This document shows positions 1 to 6,753 of a stretch of 21,451 nucleotides of DNA, piece by piece. The DNA lies in assembly GCA_947624915.1 (NCBI GenBank), contig CANQMF010000012.1, positions 1-21,451 of the forward strand. Direction: 5' to 3'. Each line of letters starts with the position of its first letter. Position 1 is the first letter of the stretch. Below the pieces are notes generated by a model. It ran no database searches and was not told where the DNA came from. It saw only the letters and a program-made list of their open reading frames with translations. Made by a program: the position numbers and the translations under genes. Origin of the DNA: an uncultured Bacilli bacterium (GTDB lineage: Bacteria > Bacillota_I > Bacilli_A > RF39 > UBA660).

Positions 1-21
1 AAAAGGATAGTTTCCTATCCT
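1..21 (-). terminator. Hairpin at left edge, possible terminator
   Basis: Read on the minus strand this is a 7-bp stem AGGATAG/CTATCCT closed by a GAAA (GNRA) tetraloop, followed by TTTT at the window edge. This could be the end of a minus-strand transcript, but the U-tract is cut off by the window and no intact gene precedes it closely. Confidence 0.4.
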
Positions 22-300
22 AAAGTGTCCAACTTTGAAATTGACTTTTTTGTCCAAAATCTTATTGACATTTACAGATATCATTTGTTCTAACATTAAA
101 ATCATTATAAAACCCACTATTTTTTAAAAAAGTATCATAATAATTAAAATTATTTTTTAAATTTATACCAACTTCAACTATTTGTATAACTGGTTTGCCT
201 CCATAAATATTTTGTTAATTGAGCTTGTCAATTAGCAAGTATGTTTACTAAATTGACAAATATATCAATTAAAATCTATAAAAATTATAACATAAAGCAG
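22..300. other. Gene-free stretch with a broken coding fragment
   Basis: No intact gene is visible. On the minus strand 62-214 is an open frame of 50 codons without a usable start codon, reading NIYGGKPVIQIVEVG near its beginning and ending at TAA. It looks like the tail of a decayed gene, but I do not recognise the family. Beyond its stop, the minus strand carries two TTGGACA motifs about 20 bp apart, one within AAAGTTGGACACTTT, which recalls terminal sequences of some IS3-type elements without proving one. Two AATTGA...TCAATT dyads lie at about 217-270. Confidence 0.3.
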
Positions 301-336
301 AATATTTTAAAACTCGAACTATAAAAGTCCGAGTTT
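301..336 (-). terminator. Terminator of ssrA
   Basis: Eleven bases after the tmRNA 3' end, the minus strand forms AAACTCGGACT/AGTTCGAGTTT, an 11-bp stem with one G-U pair and a 5-nt loop. The stem ends in a run of U followed by an AT-rich tail. The U-tract is short, but position and stem length fit an intrinsic terminator for ssrA. Confidence 0.65.
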
Positions 337-346
337 GCTATCAATC

Positions 347-688
347 TGGTGGAGCCGATGGGAATCGCACCCATGTCCGAAAATACCAACCCTTAAATTT
401 CTACAAGTTTAGTCAGTTATTATTGTTCCTAAAAATTGTTAGTAACTGACAACCCAATTTTTAGTTAGCTTATTAAATTCATTATTACTATAAGCATCAT
501 AATAATATATCCCACTAAATCGAGCCTCTTATATTTCTCGTGGGAAAAGAATTATAAGAAGCGCTTTCTAAAATTTATTAAGCGAAAGCTAAATTTAATC
601 TGTTTCCAGTTATTTTTTTGGTGTACTTAACGTGTACCTACGACTTGCCATCTAAGTACCAGTAAATCCGTCGAATCTAGACGGCCCC
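347..688 (-). ncRNA. ssrA: Transfer-messenger RNA (tmRNA)
   Basis: tmRNA rescues ribosomes stalled on broken mRNAs and adds a degradation tag. The 5' end GGGGCCG pairs perfectly (one G-U) with the 3' CGGCTCC followed by A and an encoded CCA, giving the tRNA-like acceptor stem; ATTCGACGG near the 5' end and the T-arm are also recognisable. The tag frame ends in codons for GNRLNLAFA and two stop codons, TAATAA, at 575-580. These stops lie in the loop of a GCTTTC/GAAAGC helix, as in other tmRNAs. The resume codon is not clear: the frame is open through ACC AAA AAA ATA ACT at 608-622, so the tag is about 13-14 residues. The T-loop reads TGCGATT instead of TTCGATT: the U55 position is G (forward-strand C at 368). 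Length is 342 nt, normal for one-piece tmRNA. Confidence 0.95.
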
Positions 689-689
689 A

Positions 690-713
690 TGTACTACCAA
701 TAATTGTAGCACA
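690..713 (-). other. Hairpin just upstream of tmRNA 5' end
   Basis: On the minus strand TGTGCTAC and GTAGTACA pair (8 bp, one G-U) around an 8-nt loop, one base before the mature 5' end of ssrA. There is no U-tract, so it is a poor terminator for veg. It overlaps the predicted ssrA -10 box, so only transcripts reading in from veg would carry the whole hairpin. It may be incidental or may help 5' processing. Confidence 0.35.
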
Positions 714-731
714 TTTTCTATTCAAAATCAA
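703..731 (-). promoter_or_regulatory. Sigma-A promoter of ssrA
   Basis: On the minus strand TTGATT (731-726), a 17-bp spacer and TACAAT (708-703) form a good vegetative promoter. Transcription would start near 696, about 8 nt before the mature tmRNA 5' end, fitting RNase P trimming. The -35 box lies within the last codons of veg, so ssrA can be transcribed independently of yabG-veg. Confidence 0.65.
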
Positions 732-942
732 TTTTTATTAAATGCATTATAATATCATTATAAGAAAAACATTTAATAATACGTCCATATTCTTTTTCCT
801 CTATAACAGTAAAAACATTATCGTATAATTTATCAATAATAACATTATAATGATCATATTTATTACGGCCTAAACTGTATCTTATTCGAGCCTTAGCTCC
901 AACTTTAAGTTTTAACATTTTTTTTACAGAATACATATTCAT
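718..942 (-). CDS. veg: Veg family protein
   Basis: A 74-aa protein resembling Bacillus subtilis Veg, a small protein associated with biofilm regulation and sporulation and encoded next to yabG there too. Shared features are the KVGAKARIRYSLGRNK segment (in B. subtilis a glycine/arginine-rich 'GKRLTLKANGGRRK' region), a following beta-rich stretch ending NVFTVIEE, and an FSYNDI segment near the C-terminus. The start ATG overlaps the TGA of yabG in an ATGA arrangement with no strong Shine-Dalgarno site, so translation is probably coupled; an alternative ATG lies two codons later (936). In B. subtilis veg has its own strong vegetative promoter, so this overlap suggests the gene is mainly expressed with yabG here. 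The assignment rests on sequence resemblance plus synteny. Confidence 0.82.
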   Translation of the reverse strand: MNMYSVKKMLKLKVGAKARIRYSLGRNKYDHYNVIIDKLYDNVFTVIEEKEYGRIIKCFSYNDIIMHLIKIDFE

Positions 943-1718
943 CTAGGATACCCCATATACATTGTTCCCTTAGTTATAATGCCACCAACACCATCAGAGC
1001 CATATTTAGTATGTTCAATAATTTCTTTTAAGTTAATATCATTATTAATATCTGATAAACTCATTTTAGCAGCAATAATCGCGGGATCTAAAGCATGTAT
1101 ATTTATTCTTTTGGGTGATGAAGCAAAGTTAGCACCAGCCTTAATTAATTCTTCATAATTGGACTGGCACGCTCCCGCAATAATAATTAACTTTTGATGA
1201 CTACTTTCAAACTTTCTTGCCACTTTAACAGCATCCACAAAACGATTACTATTTTTATAAGCTGATAAATCGCTATATCCTCCCTTTTTTTTATAATATG
1301 CATCATGCCCTGTAATAACTAAAATACTAGGTTGATATTTCTCTAATAAATCATATAATTCACTCGCTATTTCATCTTCTCTTTTTGTAAAACCAATAGC
1401 AGCTATATTAAGTGACTCATAGTAATTAAGGCATCTTTTTAAATAATCAGAATCTCCATCAATATGTAATATTTTACCTGGTAAATAAAAATATTCACTA
1501 TTGCGATCTATTTTTTCTTCTTTAAGTCGTTCTTGAAAATTTTTCTCGTCTTCGACATCTTTAGTTCTATCATAAGCAACTAAGTCCGACTCTTCACTAT
1601 CAGCATATAACCTTACATTTATTCCTTTCAAATAATAAACATCATCTTCGATATCAATAATACTAAATACAATATCATTATTATATGAATTTCTTGTAAC
1701 TAAATCCCCTATTCTCAT
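939..1718 (-). CDS. yabG: Sporulation-specific coat protease YabG
   Basis: YabG is the protease that trims spore-coat proteins during late coat maturation. This 259-aa copy is somewhat shorter than the roughly 290-aa B. subtilis protein but keeps the family landmarks: LPGKILHIDGDSDYL at residues 79-93, VITGHDAYYKKKG at 134-146, AGACQSNYEELIKAGANFAS at 181-200 and INIHALDPA near 205-213. H138 and C184 sit in conserved motifs and are candidates for the cysteine-protease catalytic pair, which is inference. The start follows AGGTGAT by three bases. The gene overlaps veg by the ATGA junction, matching the B. subtilis yabG-veg order. Its presence implies a spore former. A sigma-E/K-like promoter is possible upstream. 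Confidence 0.93.
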   Translation of the reverse strand: MRIGDLVTRNSYNNDIVFSIIDIEDDVYYLKGINVRLYADSEESDLVAYDRTKDVEDEKNFQERLKEEKIDRNSEYFYLPGKILHIDGDSDYLKRCLNYYESLNIAAIGFTKREDEIASELYDLLEKYQPSILVITGHDAYYKKKGGYSDLSAYKNSNRFVDAVKVARKFESSHQKLIIIAGACQSNYEELIKAGANFASSPKRINIHALDPAIIAAKMSLSDINNDINLKEIIEHTKYGSDGVGGIITKGTMYMGYPR

Positions 1719-1733
1719 TCGATCACCTAGTAA

Positions 1734-1762
1734 ATTATATGTGACAACTTATTATTTTATAC
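1734..1762 (-). promoter_or_regulatory. Possible sporulation-sigma promoter of yabG
   Basis: On the minus strand GTATAAA, a 14-bp spacer and CATATAAT match the sigma-E pattern (-10 CATACANT, 7 of 8). The expected start point falls at the first base of the AGGTGAT ribosome-binding site, which is unusually close, so the call is weak. The same 70-bp interval would serve the divergent small ORF. Confidence 0.3.
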
Positions 1763-1790
1763 TCATATATTATTATAGGTGATTAATAAT

Positions 1791-1961
1791 ATGAGATGGT
1801 GGCGAAAACGTGGACTTTGGTATATTTTTACAGTAATTTTTTTTGTTATTATCTTTTATCAACTAATTATTACTTTTTTCATTGTTACACGTTTTAATGT
1901 CTTTTTACTATTTTTTTTCTTCTTTCTTTTCTTTATATCGTTATTTCGGATTTTTTGGTAG
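1791..1961 (+). CDS. Small Phe-rich membrane protein
   Basis: This 56-aa ORF is the only plus-strand gene candidate. AGGTGAT ends 7 bases before the ATG at 1791, a better start than the in-frame GTG at 1779, which overlaps that site. The product begins MRWWRKRG, a positively charged cap, followed by two hydrophobic segments (about residues 9-32 and 35-55). The second contains five consecutive phenylalanines and the protein ends in tryptophan. This suggests a two-pass membrane peptide with the N-terminus inside. It diverges from yabG and its last 29 bp overlap the end of ysxE on the other strand. I recognise no family. A sporulation role is only suggested by its neighbours, and chance is possible in such AT-rich DNA. 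Confidence 0.45.
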   Translation: MRWWRKRGLWYIFTVIFFVIIFYQLIITFFIVTRFNVFLLFFFFFLFFISLFRIFW

Positions 1962-2802
1962 AAAGGAACTGATACGTTAGCTTTAAATAATTTAACTTTT
2001 CATTTACCTCCCTAACATTATCTATTTCAACATTTGTAAAGTTAATAGTAAGTGGTAAAGAAATAAGTGTGTAAAATAAAAATAATTCATCATCTTTCAG
2101 CTTAAAATTGCTATTATAAATATCCAATAATTCATTCCAATCATATTCATTATATGTAGTTTTATACAACTTATATAAATCTAAAATAGGTAATCCTATT
2201 TTAGATTTATCCCAACTTATTAAAGTATTATTAAGATAATGCTCCAAAGACAAATTATTATGTATAACAGAAACTCTAATACGATCTGTTTCTTTAATAT
2301 TTTTATACCACTTATCAATATTATTATCTGCCATCTCGATCATTTGATAGACGAAACTAATATTACGTGCTAATAAATAGAAAGACGGCTGCATATAAAT
2401 ACTACTTTCTACTTCGGCCATCAAGTTATCATAAAATACTCTAATATCATTAATTTCTTTTTTCAAATCTTCATATATCTCTTTAATATCAAACTCACTT
2501 ATTTTTTTATAATAAGTAGTTTTTTTATGTAAATTCGCTATAACTAAAATGAGATCTATCATTTTCTGTTCTGTTGGGATATCAACATCTTCTATATAGG
2601 GACTAATTTCATACCCAGAATCAATCATAACTTGAGGATAATGTTCAAAATTACGATAATTTAAATATTCATAAATGCTTGTTTTATGTGGCTTAATAAC
2701 AAAGCGTTCATCTTTAGTATCAACAATGACACATTTGCCTTTTCTGGTGTACCCTGTTCCTCTAATATTATTTTTCTTTAATACTTCATTAATTTTTTTC
2801 AT
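1933..2802 (-). CDS. ysxE: YsxE/CotS-family spore-coat pseudokinase
   Basis: A 289-aa protein with the layout of the CotS/YsxE family, spore-coat proteins with an aminoglycoside-phosphotransferase/kinase-like fold. The N-terminus has a beta-rich ATP-lobe-like region (residues 12-35, with VIKPHK resembling a strand bearing the ATP-contacting lysine). The catalytic-loop position reads VIHNNLSLEHYL near residue 200, so the HxD aspartate is replaced. WDKSKIGLPILDLYKLYKT follows where the metal-binding loop is expected. This suggests a catalytically dead or altered kinase acting as a coat component. It overlaps spoVID by 14 bp, the same spoVID-ysxE order as in B. subtilis, which is the strongest support for the name. 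No separate Shine-Dalgarno site is evident, so translation is probably coupled. Confidence 0.75.
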   Translation of the reverse strand: MKKINEVLKKNNIRGTGYTRKGKCVIVDTKDERFVIKPHKTSIYEYLNYRNFEHYPQVMIDSGYEISPYIEDVDIPTEQKMIDLILVIANLHKKTTYYKKISEFDIKEIYEDLKKEINDIRVFYDNLMAEVESSIYMQPSFYLLARNISFVYQMIEMADNNIDKWYKNIKETDRIRVSVIHNNLSLEHYLNNTLISWDKSKIGLPILDLYKLYKTTYNEYDWNELLDIYNSNFKLKDDELFLFYTLISLPLTINFTNVEIDNVREVNEKLNYLKLTYQFLSTKKSEITI

Positions 2803-3502
2803 ATGGAATAATTAGTTTGTCACCAATTTTTAATTCGTTTACCGTATTATATTTTTTTATTGTATCCAAAGAAACATTATATTTATTTAAAATATTATCT
2901 AAAGTATCACCTTGTCTTATAATACAAACACGATACGTTACAAATCCATTGTCACTATACTCTTTATTGTCTGGTCTAGGTACTTCATCTATAACTGAAT
3001 TTTCTGATAATTCCACACTAGATACTGGTTCCACTACTGCCTGTACTTTCTCGTCATCAGGATCAATATCATCACCCTCAATTAACTCACCTTTGGCTTC
3101 AACATCTTCAATAAAATGTTCTATTATATCATCTCTTTTTGATTGTTCTAAATGACCATCTTCTATTATCTCTTCTCTTTCTTTCTTCTCCTCTAATCCA
3201 TCTACTAAAATATCAATATTAACAATTAAATGATTACTATCTTTTACTTCATAATAAAAATCATCAATATCAACTTTAATTTTTTCAACATCATAGTTAT
3301 CTTCAATATAATTTAGATACGGTATCTCTATATCAAAATCATCACGCTCGTTTTCACGTATAAGATAGTCACCATTAATTTTAAATAATCCTTTAATAGC
3401 ATATCCATCAATATTAAACTTTTTATCTACTGCAATACTTAATATTTCATAAATATTGTTTTTGAATAAAATATCTTTTTTTAAAGAATAAACTTTCTTC
3501 AT
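2789..3502 (-). CDS. spoVID: Compact SpoVID-like coat morphogenetic protein
   Basis: SpoVID encases the forespore in coat, linking the SpoIVA basement layer to outer layers such as SafA. This 237-aa copy is far shorter than the roughly 575-aa B. subtilis protein. It keeps a beta-rich N-terminal domain (about 1-100, starting with KKDILFKNNIYEILSIAVD and containing a LFKINGDYLI strand), an acidic linker (about 105-185, many D/E) and a C-terminal LysM domain (about 190-235: RQGDTLDNILNKYNVSLDTI then LKIGDKLIIPYE). AGGAGAG lies 5 bases before the ATG. A sigma-E-like promoter sits directly upstream and the gene overlaps a ysxE homologue by 14 bp. The long repetitive middle part of the Bacillus protein is absent. 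Identity is supported by domain order, synteny and promoter type. Confidence 0.8.
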   Translation of the reverse strand: MKKVYSLKKDILFKNNIYEILSIAVDKKFNIDGYAIKGLFKINGDYLIRENERDDFDIEIPYLNYIEDNYDVEKIKVDIDDFYYEVKDSNHLIVNIDILVDGLEEKKEREEIIEDGHLEQSKRDDIIEHFIEDVEAKGELIEGDDIDPDDEKVQAVVEPVSSVELSENSVIDEVPRPDNKEYSDNGFVTYRVCIIRQGDTLDNILNKYNVSLDTIKKYNTVNELKIGDKLIIPYEKN

Positions 3503-3522
3503 TATATCTCTCCTATCAATAA

Positions 3523-3550
3523 ATTGTATGATTTAAATTCTTTTATATAA
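3523..3550 (-). promoter_or_regulatory. Sigma-E-type promoter of spoVID-ysxE
   Basis: The minus strand has TTATATA (3550-3544), a 13-bp spacer and CATACAAT (3530-3523). The -10 is an exact match to the sigma-E consensus CATACANT and the -35 matches KMATATT at 5 of 7 positions. The start point would be about 14 nt before the spoVID ATG, just ahead of AGGAGAG. B. subtilis spoVID is also under sigma-E, so prediction and known biology agree. Confidence 0.65.
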
Positions 3551-3573
3551 CAAAAAAACTACTTACTCAGTAG
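3551..3573 (-). terminator. Terminator after the 243-aa gene
   Basis: On the minus strand CTACT/AGTAG form a 5-bp stem with a 5-nt loop followed by seven U and GUU. The hairpin includes the stop codon of the 243-aa gene. The stem is short but the U-tract is strong. It separates the lon transcript from the sporulation promoter of spoVID. Confidence 0.55.
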
Positions 3574-4294
3574 CCTTATTTAACTCATCAAAATCCTTTA
3601 TATAATTATTATATCTTTTTTTTAACTGCTTTGCATATTTTTTGGTAGCTCTTTGTTTACAAGCTGTTTCTATATTTTCATATAATAACATATTTATAAT
3701 GTTAACACGTTTAAAGAAAGTCTCATCTAACCATAATTCAGGACATTCTTTTAAAATACAACTAATATTAGAAATATAATCATAATAGATATGAGAAAAT
3801 GCTTTAATATTTTCAATGAATGAAGTTTCATCAGCCAAGTCTGAATGATAATACAACAAATAAAAATCATCAACATTCAAATCTTTCACAAAACTAAATG
3901 AAGAATCAATAATCTTAAGAGCACGAGCAACGTGTTCATCACTAAAATTACGTGACTGTAGTTGCACTGCGACAAAAATTTCAATGCAGGAATCATTAGC
4001 TATGTTAAGCCTTGATACCGCCACATTGCACAAGTTCCATATAGTCTTTTTTTCTTCTGGATGTTCTTTGCAATAGGAGTTACGAAAATAGTCTATAATA
4101 CTTAAAACATTTGCCTTCATTACCGAATCGAAACAATTGTTATATTTTTCAATGAAAGAAATTAATTCATGCAAAGTCTGCTCAGTAAAACCAATAATAC
4201 CATTATAAAAATTAAATACTGGTTCAAAAACATCAGTAAAAACTAATGATGAAACGCCCTTTGCTCTAAAATAACTATCTATATCAATTATCAT
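3563..4294 (-). CDS. Hypothetical 243-aa protein, co-transcribed with lon
   Basis: I do not recognise this family. The protein looks entirely alpha-helical, with no signal peptide or membrane segment, so it is probably cytoplasmic. It has scattered cysteines without a metal-binding pattern and a very basic stretch near the C-terminus (about 215-230, rich in K and R). GGAGG lies 6 bases before the ATG, and only 12 bp separate it from the lon stop, so the two genes very likely share a transcript. A terminator overlaps its stop codon. Its position between lon and spoVID might point to proteolysis or sporulation, but nothing in the sequence shows a function. Confidence 0.85.
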   Translation of the reverse strand: MIIDIDSYFRAKGVSSLVFTDVFEPVFNFYNGIIGFTEQTLHELISFIEKYNNCFDSVMKANVLSIIDYFRNSYCKEHPEEKKTIWNLCNVAVSRLNIANDSCIEIFVAVQLQSRNFSDEHVARALKIIDSSFSFVKDLNVDDFYLLYYHSDLADETSFIENIKAFSHIYYDYISNISCILKECPELWLDETFFKRVNIINMLLYENIETACKQRATKKYAKQLKKRYNNYIKDFDELNKATE

Positions 4295-4306
4295 ATTAAC
4301 CTCCTA

Positions 4307-6619
4307 CTAATTTGTATTCTTCATCAAATAATCATAAATATCCTTATAATTATCAACAAAAACAAACTGTAATTTATCCCTTATTTCTTTAGAAAGTAAT
4401 TCAACATCATCTTCATTATCTTTAGGTATAATTATTTTTTTTATACCATTTTTGATCGCACCAATGCACTTTTCTTTAATACCACCAACAGCTAAAACGC
4501 GTCCCCTTAAAGTAATTTCGCCCGTCATAGCAATATCACTTTTAAAATTAACATTTTTAAAGGCACTAATAATTGAAGTCGCCAAAGTTACACCAGCACT
4601 AGGCCCATCTTTACTTACTGCCCCAGATGGTAAATGAATATGAATATCATTACTAACTAAATCATTATAATCAATATCAAAATATTTTGCCGTTGCTTTA
4701 ATATAACTAAGAGCAATCATAGCACTTTCCTTCATAATATTTCCTAATGAACCAGTAAGGGTTAAATTACCATGTCCAGCATAATAATTAACCTCTATTG
4801 GCATTATCTCTCCACCATATGCAGTATATGACAGTGCACTAACAACACCAACCTGATTATAATTATTAACCATATTTTTAAATTTAATTCTCCCTAAATA
4901 TTTATCTATATCACTAGCCTTTAAATAAAGATTTTTCTTATAGCTATTCTTCATGACCATTTTGGTAACCATTTTTCTTACAATCATACGAAGAGAACGC
5001 TCTAACTCTCTTACACCAGCTTCTTTTGTGTAACTACGAATAATATTAAGTAATATTTGTTGTGAAAAAGATATTTGATTTAAATTATGTTCTGCACACA
5101 ATTTTGGAATAATATACCTCGTCGCAATATCACATTTTTCATATTCGGTATACTCTGATATTTCAATGATTTCTAAACGATCTAAAAGTGCATATTGAAT
5201 ATTATCCAAGCTATTAGCAGTTAAAATAAACATTATATCAGATATGTCATAGTCCATATCAAGATAATTATCATGAAAATTCATATTCTGTGATTTATCT
5301 AAAACTTCCAACAAGGCACTAGCTGGATCCCCTTGATGCCCCTTCTCCATTTTATCTACTTCATCAATAAGTAATACAGGATTACTACTACCAGCACTAC
5401 GTAAACTTTCAATAATTTTTCCAGCATATGCACCAATATAAGTACGACGATGCCCTCTAATTTCTGACTCATCACTCATACCACCAACTGATATTTTAGC
5501 AAATTTGCGATTTAAACTATCAGCGATACTTTTAGCTAATGTTGTTTTACCAACCCCAGGGGGCCCTACCAAACAAATTACTGGACTTGTCATTCGATTA
5601 CTAACTTTACGAACAGCTAAATATTCTATAACACGATTTTTTACATCTTCCAATCCATAATGGGAAGCATCTAATTTATTTCTAATGGTCTTTAGATCAT
5701 TATTTTCAACTGTCTTATAATCCCACGGTAATGATAATAAACATTCAATATATTCTCTAATAATACCAAGCTCAGACGAAGTACTAGGTAATGATGCATA
5801 ACGATCTATTTCATAAGCAATTTTATCTTTAACTTTATCGCTAGCCTTTAGTTTAGCCATTCTTTTATGTAATTCAAAAACTTCTGATTCCTTTAAACTT
5901 ATGTCACCGAGTTCAGCTTTAATCAACTGTAACTTTTCTTTAAGAATATATTCTTTTTGGTTTTTATCCATTTCCTCCTTAACCAAAAGATCTAATCTAT
6001 TTTCGATTTCAAATGATTCTTCATCTATATAAATATCCTCTAATACCATTTTGGTACGCTTTAAAGGGTCAGGACAATTAATATATTGATATTTACGATC
6101 CAAAGATACTTGTAAGTGATTAACAATAATATCAGTTATTTCATCCAATGTTTTAGCATCTTCAACACGTGAAATGACACTATTACTAATATAAGGGACT
6201 AATTTAATGTAATGTTCTACTTCTTTTTTTAACTTACGTCCCACAGCTATATTTAATTCCTCTTCAATTGGTCCTACTTTAACCTCTGATATGAGAGCAG
6301 TTATTATATCATCCGTTTTACTATAATTACTAACAACAGCTCGACTAAGGCCAGATAATAATACTCTAGTTTTAGCATTAGGTAATTCAATACTACTCTT
6401 TACTGTAGCAATAACACCAGTAAGAGGCAAATCTTCTAACAAAGTACTTTCCTCTAAATGGTCCAATTTAGTTGTTACAAATAACTTATTATCATGATTT
6501 AATAAAGCACTATCAATAATTTGCTTACTAACCCAATCTTCAAGTTCTAATCTTAATTCATTGTGTGGAAGGAGGATAATTTTTTTTAGTACAATAACTG
6601 GTAGAATCGTATTAATCAT
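4307..6619 (-). CDS. lon: ATP-dependent protease Lon (LonA type)
   Basis: Lon is a cytoplasmic AAA+ serine protease that degrades misfolded and regulatory proteins. From the ATG at 6619 the protein is 770 aa, the usual LonA length; an in-frame upstream start would add 15 residues, but GGAGGTG lies just before 6619. The order is an N-terminal substrate-binding domain (1-200), a coiled linker (200-300), an AAA+ module with Walker A GPPGVGKT at 352-359 and Walker B LLIDE at 416-420, and the protease domain from about 585. The catalytic dyad is S674 (in KDGPSAG) and K717 (in GGIKEK), spaced 43 residues as in E. coli Lon. It has a clear sigma-A promoter and is followed closely by the 243-aa gene. 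Nothing needed for activity appears to be missing. Confidence 0.97.
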   Translation of the reverse strand: MINTILPVIVLKKIILLPHNELRLELEDWVSKQIIDSALLNHDNKLFVTTKLDHLEESTLLEDLPLTGVIATVKSSIELPNAKTRVLLSGLSRAVVSNYSKTDDIITALISEVKVGPIEEELNIAVGRKLKKEVEHYIKLVPYISNSVISRVEDAKTLDEITDIIVNHLQVSLDRKYQYINCPDPLKRTKMVLEDIYIDEESFEIENRLDLLVKEEMDKNQKEYILKEKLQLIKAELGDISLKESEVFELHKRMAKLKASDKVKDKIAYEIDRYASLPSTSSELGIIREYIECLLSLPWDYKTVENNDLKTIRNKLDASHYGLEDVKNRVIEYLAVRKVSNRMTSPVICLVGPPGVGKTTLAKSIADSLNRKFAKISVGGMSDESEIRGHRRTYIGAYAGKIIESLRSAGSSNPVLLIDEVDKMEKGHQGDPASALLEVLDKSQNMNFHDNYLDMDYDISDIMFILTANSLDNIQYALLDRLEIIEISEYTEYEKCDIATRYIIPKLCAEHNLNQISFSQQILLNIIRSYTKEAGVRELERSLRMIVRKMVTKMVMKNSYKKNLYLKASDIDKYLGRIKFKNMVNNYNQVGVVSALSYTAYGGEIMPIEVNYYAGHGNLTLTGSLGNIMKESAMIALSYIKATAKYFDIDYNDLVSNDIHIHLPSGAVSKDGPSAGVTLATSIISAFKNVNFKSDIAMTGEITLRGRVLAVGGIKEKCIGAIKNGIKKIIIPKDNEDDVELLSKEIRDKLQFVFVDNYKDIYDYLMKNTN

Positions 6620-6652
6620 CAAAACACCTCCAACATCAACTAATTGTTTTTT

Positions 6653-6681
6653 ATTATAGTACAAATCATTTTTTTTGTAAA
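6653..6681 (-). promoter_or_regulatory. Sigma-A promoter of lon
   Basis: On the minus strand TTTACA (6681-6676), a 17-bp spacer and TATAAT (6658-6653) match the vegetative consensus at 11 of 12 positions. Transcription would start near 6646, giving a leader of about 27 nt. No CIRCE or CtsR-type repeat is visible nearby, so heat control of lon is not evident. Confidence 0.75.
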
Positions 6682-6689
6682 TAAATTCG

Positions 6690-6717
6690 AAAAAAAAACA
6701 CTATTTTTTACTGTGCT
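6690..6717 (-). terminator. Terminator after nth
   Basis: Downstream of nth on the minus strand AGCAC and GTGTT pair (5 bp, one G-U) around an A-rich loop, followed by nine U. The stem is weak but the long U-tract and its position between nth and the lon promoter support termination. Confidence 0.5.
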
Positions 6718-6753
6718 AAAAACAATAATATTTTGACAAACTAAAAAGTACCC

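Noticed and set aside
213..270. AATTGA...TCAATT dyads as regulator operators
   Set aside because: They have different spacings, are made of A/T-rich words expected by chance here, and no promoter or gene depends on them.
253..282. Plus-strand promoter-like TTGACA-18-TATAAA pointing into ssrA from its 3' side
   Set aside because: Such matches are frequent in DNA this AT-rich and no plus-strand gene follows. An antisense RNA to ssrA cannot be supported from sequence alone.
690..713. Hairpin between veg and ssrA as a veg terminator
   Set aside because: It lacks a U-tract and runs directly into the tmRNA 5' end, so termination there is unlikely.
1779..1790. GTG start for the small plus-strand membrane ORF
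   Set aside because: This GTG lies within the AGGTGAT Shine-Dalgarno sequence that serves the ATG at 1791.
2817..3155. Plus-strand open frame of 112 codons
   Set aside because: It is antisense to spoVID, and its serine-rich content mirrors the acidic linker codons of that gene.
6620..6664. Longer Lon start adding 15 residues
   Set aside because: The extra codons overlap the predicted promoter start and the GGAGGTG ribosome-binding site, and homologues begin near the ATG at 6619.
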